Assembly (NCBI RefSeq): GCF_016615815.1
Contig: NZ_CP067112.1
Coordinates: 1,798,001 to 1,862,000, forward strand
From: Luteimonas sp. MC1572
Lineage (GTDB): Bacteria > Pseudomonadota > Gammaproteobacteria > Xanthomonadales > Xanthomonadaceae
DNA length: 64,000 nucleotides
Reading direction: 5' to 3'
Part shown: piece by piece, positions 61,253-64,000 of the stretch
How positions within the stretch are numbered: the stretch's first letter is position 1
How the letters are laid out: the number at the start of each line of letters is the position of its first letter
Translations under genes and position numbers: made by a program
Notes under the pieces: model-generated
Told to the model about the DNA's origin: nothing
The model's database searches: none
Seen by the model: only the letters and a program-made list of their open reading frames with translations

Positions 61253-63368
61253 GACGAACTCCTGCTGCGTGGGGGCCGTCCGGGGCCAGGGGGGACAGGC
61301 GTCCGCCTGCATCTGAAGGCCATGGCCGCGACGGCACGTAGCCGGCGGCTTCCAGGCGCTGCATGTAGGCTCGCGCCTGGTCGTCGAAACCGAGGTGGTG
61401 GAGGCTGCGCACCAGCAGGTCCAGGCGATCGAACGGCGGCGCGTCGCCGGCATCCGCGGTGAGCAGGTCGCGCACCTGTTGCCAGCCAGCGCGGGCGGCA
61501 TCGGTGTCGGACGCCATGCTGGCGGCTTCGGCGGACAGGTCCAGGTTGTAGGCAAGCAGCAGCCGCAATCGCTCGCTGCGTTCGCCGCGCCAGGCGGGTG
61601 CCAGCAGCGCCGCCGCATCGCGCACGTGCGCGCGCGCGGCGGTCGCGTCGCCGCGCCCCAGCGCCAGCTGGGCCTGGAGGCTGTGCGTGGCCGCCAGCAG
61701 GTGCAGCACCCGGTCGGACTCGGGTTCCGCCTGCCGCGCGCGCGACAGGATGGCGCGCGCCTCGGCCGCCAGCGCATCGGCTCCCGGCTTCCCTGCTGCC
61801 TCCTGCAGCCTCGCCTGCAGCAGGCGGGTGACGCCCAGGGTGACCTGCCACCTGTTGTTGCCGGGATCCTGGCGCGCCAGCGCCGCGGCGCGCGGCGACG
61901 CCAGGGCGAGGCTCGCATGCGCCTCCTCCCATCGCCCTCGCCTGGTCTGCACCTGCGCCAGCAACAGCAGCGCGTCCACGTGCTGCACGCGCCATTCGGC
62001 GACTTCCGGTTCGTCGGCCATGTTGCGGCGCATGCCGTCGACGTGCTCCGCCAGAAATGCCTCGGCCTGGGCCAGCGCACCGCGGCGGTCGGACAGCGTG
62101 CCCAGCCACGATGCGACGTTGGCTGCCTCGTCGCGCAGCGCGGTGTCGTGCGGTCGCGCGCGCAACCAGCCGCGGTACAGGGCCAGTTCCTGGCCCAGTG
62201 CGCGCTCGGCCTCGGCGGGGCGGCCCTGGGCTTCGTCGAGCACGGCGAGGTTGTGGTGGGCGTAGGCGACCTCGCGCTGCCAGTCGAAGTTGTCGCGATC
62301 CATCGCCGCCAGCCGCTCCGCGCTGTCCCTGTAGCGGCGCAGCCAGGTGCCGGCGTCGGCGTAGCGTCCCTGCTGCAGCGCCACGTAGCCAATCCAGAAC
62401 TCGGCCTGCGCCAGGTCGAACAGGCGCTGCCCGCTGGCCGGCGCGCGCTCGTGCAGCAGCGTGCTGCGCGCGTGCGCCTCGCGGAACGCGGCCATCGCCG
62501 CGTCGTGGTCGCCGCCTTCCAGCCGCACCTCGCCGATGCCGGTCAGCGAGCGCGCCTGCTCCTCCAGCGTGCGGTCGCTCATGTCGCGCGGATCGAGTGC
62601 GGCGAAGTAGCCGGTGGCCTTGTCGTCCACCGCGCGCATCAGGTCCAGCCGGCCCACCGTGGCCAGCTTCGCGCGCAGGTCGCCGAGCATGAAGCCGACG
62701 ATGTCCTCCGCCTGCGCCTGCCGGCGCTGCGCGTCGTTGCGCGCCACGTACGCGGTCGCCGCCAGGCCCAGCGCGAGTGCCATGCCCGCGACCGATGCCA
62801 CGGACACGATCGCCATCCGGCGCATGCGCCGCTGCGCTTCGCGCTGCGCCAGTGCGTCGTAACCGACACCGAGCAGCCCCGCCACCAGCTTGAGGAAGGC
62901 GCGCTGGCGGCCGTCACCCTCGGGGCGGGCATCGGCCGCCAGGGGCTCGTGCGCGGCGCCGCCGGCCGCCGGACGCAGCAGCGTCGGCGGGAAGCAGGCC
63001 TGCGCCGGATCCGCGCCGCCCGGATCGCCGCCCACCACGAAGCACAGCACGCGGTCGCCGCGGCCGCTGTCCTGGAAGGCTTCGATCTCGGCGTTGACCC
63101 AGCGCGAGGCGACGGCGGCGGGCGAACACAGCACCACCAGCGCATCGGAACCTGCGAGCGCCTCGTGGATCGTCTCGCCGAGGTCGCCGGCCGTGGGCAG
63201 CTCGTCGCGATCCAGGAAAAAACTGCCCAGGCGGCGCCCGATGACCCCGTGCGTGCCCTGCGTACCGACCAGGTGCGACGGCACCCGGTAGGTTTCCAGC
63301 CGTCGCAGCAGCCAGCGCGCCCAGGCGGCGTCGGCATGGCTGTAACTCAGGAAAGCACGAAAGCGCAT
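61236..63368 (-). CDS. TIR-domain, transmembrane, TPR-repeat protein
   Basis: A 710-residue protein. Residues 1-165 are a TIR domain (MRFRAFLSYSHADAAWARWL, then FFLDRDELP and SDALVVLCSPAAVASRW). E94, four residues after W90 (WVNAE), matches the catalytic glutamate of NAD-cleaving TIR enzymes. A transmembrane helix covers about 185-209. The remaining 500 residues are TPR-like repeats, probably outside the cytoplasm. TIR proteins in bacterial defence degrade NAD+ or make NAD-derived signals; others act in signalling. The gene follows a two-TM protein gene by 63 bp and overlaps a small gene. Confidence 0.88.
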   Translation of the reverse strand: MRFRAFLSYSHADAAWARWLLRRLETYRVPSHLVGTQGTHGVIGRRLGSFFLDRDELPTAGDLGETIHEALAGSDALVVLCSPAAVASRWVNAEIEAFQDSGRGDRVLCFVVGGDPGGADPAQACFPPTLLRPAAGGAAHEPLAADARPEGDGRQRAFLKLVAGLLGVGYDALAQREAQRRMRRMAIVSVASVAGMALALGLAATAYVARNDAQRRQAQAEDIVGFMLGDLRAKLATVGRLDLMRAVDDKATGYFAALDPRDMSDRTLEEQARSLTGIGEVRLEGGDHDAAMAAFREAHARSTLLHERAPASGQRLFDLAQAEFWIGYVALQQGRYADAGTWLRRYRDSAERLAAMDRDNFDWQREVAYAHHNLAVLDEAQGRPAEAERALGQELALYRGWLRARPHDTALRDEAANVASWLGTLSDRRGALAQAEAFLAEHVDGMRRNMADEPEVAEWRVQHVDALLLLAQVQTRRGRWEEAHASLALASPRAAALARQDPGNNRWQVTLGVTRLLQARLQEAAGKPGADALAAEARAILSRARQAEPESDRVLHLLAATHSLQAQLALGRGDATAARAHVRDAAALLAPAWRGERSERLRLLLAYNLDLSAEAASMASDTDAARAGWQQVRDLLTADAGDAPPFDRLDLLVRSLHHLGFDDQARAYMQRLEAAGYVPSRPWPSDAGGRLSPLAPDGPHAAGVRHDQRQ

Positions 63369-63431
63369 GTAGGGAAATACCCCGGGCGTCCGAGGTCCAA
63401 CGCGTTCCGTCGCCCGCCACGGCCATGTGGT

Positions 63432-64000
63432 TCAGATGCGCGATTGCGGCAGCGGACGCTCGCGGTGCAGCAGGGTCCACTCGGCATGCTCGGTGAGCGC
63501 CGCCTCGCCCAGCGCGCCCAGGATGCGCTGCCGGCCCACCACGTCCGCGACCGCCGCCAGCCGGCGATACGCCGAGGTGAAGATGCGCTGCATGAAGCGG
63601 TACTGCCGGATCAACTCCTTGTCCGCCTTCTTGTGCATGTAGGCCTCGTGCACGGCGGCGGCCACCGACAGGATGCCCATCGCCGAGACCAGCACCTGCT
63701 TGGTGGAGGCGTCGAACCGGCTGGCGAAGATGGCCAGCACCACGCACAGCCCCACCCCCAACCCGAGACAGACGTGCCCCAGCATTTCCCCGCGGCGATG
63801 CAGCCGCGCCCGGTACAGCGAGCTGCCGGCGTAGTAACCCAGCTGGCCATTGCCGCCGGGCTCGCCGACCCACTCGTCGACCACCCCCTGCACATCCCCG
63901 CCGTCCGCGGCCAGCGGCACGCGCATGCCGTCGATGCCGGCACCGCGCATCACGTTGCGGATCCAGCCCAGCTCGACGTCCTGCTTCTGCATGAAGTTGT
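63432..64000 (-). CDS. Two-TM membrane protein, SLATT-like C-terminal part (runs off the window)
   Basis: The frame stays open through the window edge; an internal ATG at 63992 is probably not the start, because codons before it continue the frame. About 189 residues are visible. A linker precedes two membrane helices (MLGHVCLGLGVGLCVVLAIF and QVLVSAMGILSVAAAVHEAY), followed by a long cytoplasmic helix with KELIRQYRFMQRIFTSAYRR and the tail EHAEWTLLHRERPL. This layout is like SLATT effectors (SLOG/SMODS-associated two-TM proteins), which are often C-terminal to a nucleotide-binding SLOG domain. The N-terminal part is outside the window. The family call is inference. Confidence 0.5.
   Translation of the reverse strand, partial: NFMQKQDVELGWIRNVMRGAGIDGMRVPLAADGGDVQGVVDEWVGEPGGNGQLGYYAGSSLYRARLHRRGEMLGHVCLGLGVGLCVVLAIFASRFDASTKQVLVSAMGILSVAAAVHEAYMHKKADKELIRQYRFMQRIFTSAYRRLAAVADVVGRQRILGALGEAALTEHAEWTLLHRERPLPQSRI

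Overview
The window is a 64 kb piece of a GC-rich gammaproteobacterial chromosome. Almost every gene resembles genes of Xanthomonadaceae such as Luteimonas, Lysobacter and Stenotrophomonas. This placement rests on protein recognition and base composition, not on a 16S gene. Coding density is very high, genes sit on both strands in runs of one to four, and no tRNA, rRNA, insertion sequence, phage or CRISPR array was seen.

Layout. 1-2.4 kb: the 5' end of a dienelactone hydrolase, a small basic protein behind a good promoter, a RIO-type kinase and a DUF2058 protein. 2.5-4.5 kb: a denitrification module, azurin then copper nitrite reductase nirK, each with a candidate FNR/Dnr box exactly 72.5 bp before its start codon. 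4.5-9.2 kb: DNA glycosylase, TRIC channel, DUF488, pseudouridine synthase, quinone oxidoreductase and a second, lipid-anchored azurin. 9.3-11.4 kb: a 704-residue orphan protein. 11.4-15.1 kb: a LysR regulator divergent from a dioxygenase-SDR-aldo/keto reductase operon. 15-26.4 kb: peptidases (M14, M20, M28), an HNH nuclease, a 5'-truncated PQQ sugar dehydrogenase, an acyltransferase, a LysR/MFS pair, a deacetylase and a Tat-exported class V aminotransferase. 26.4-39.1 kb: a diguanylate cyclase, a CadC-like TPR regulator beside a secreted protein, Gfo/Idh/MocA, YecA-like, GNAT and DUF1801 proteins, two divergent S9 peptidases and a PEBP lipoprotein. 39.1-42.7 kb: a DNA-repair pair, UdgX fusion plus radical SAM protein, then an rRNA pseudouridine synthase. 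42.7-48.7 kb: DUF3228, GST, a membrane protein, DUF6151, LD-carboxypeptidase, a translationally coupled YqcI/YcgG-DUF1989 pair and a FabR-like regulator. 48.7-60.7 kb: a Cys-rich secreted protein, a DUF2975/XRE pair, a haloperoxidase-like protein, a 38-residue Lys-rich protein, DUF1428, TrmY-like, DUF1456, a P-type ATPase, and a PHB-depolymerase-like esterase with a ribbon-helix-helix regulator behind an 18 bp palindrome. 60.8-64 kb: a minus-strand gene run that leaves the window.

The most promising candidate for an undescribed system is the run at 60.8-64 kb: a two-TM protein resembling the SLATT effector class, a TIR-TM-TPR protein, and an overlapping 141-residue protein of unknown function. 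TIR enzymes commonly make NAD-derived signals and SLATT-type proteins are proposed pore effectors, so an abortive-infection module is a reasonable hypothesis. The YqcI/YcgG-DUF1989 pair (possible guanidino N-oxygenation) and the UdgX/radical SAM pair are the other enzyme sets with unresolved chemistry. All assignments come from reading the sequence; no database search was run.
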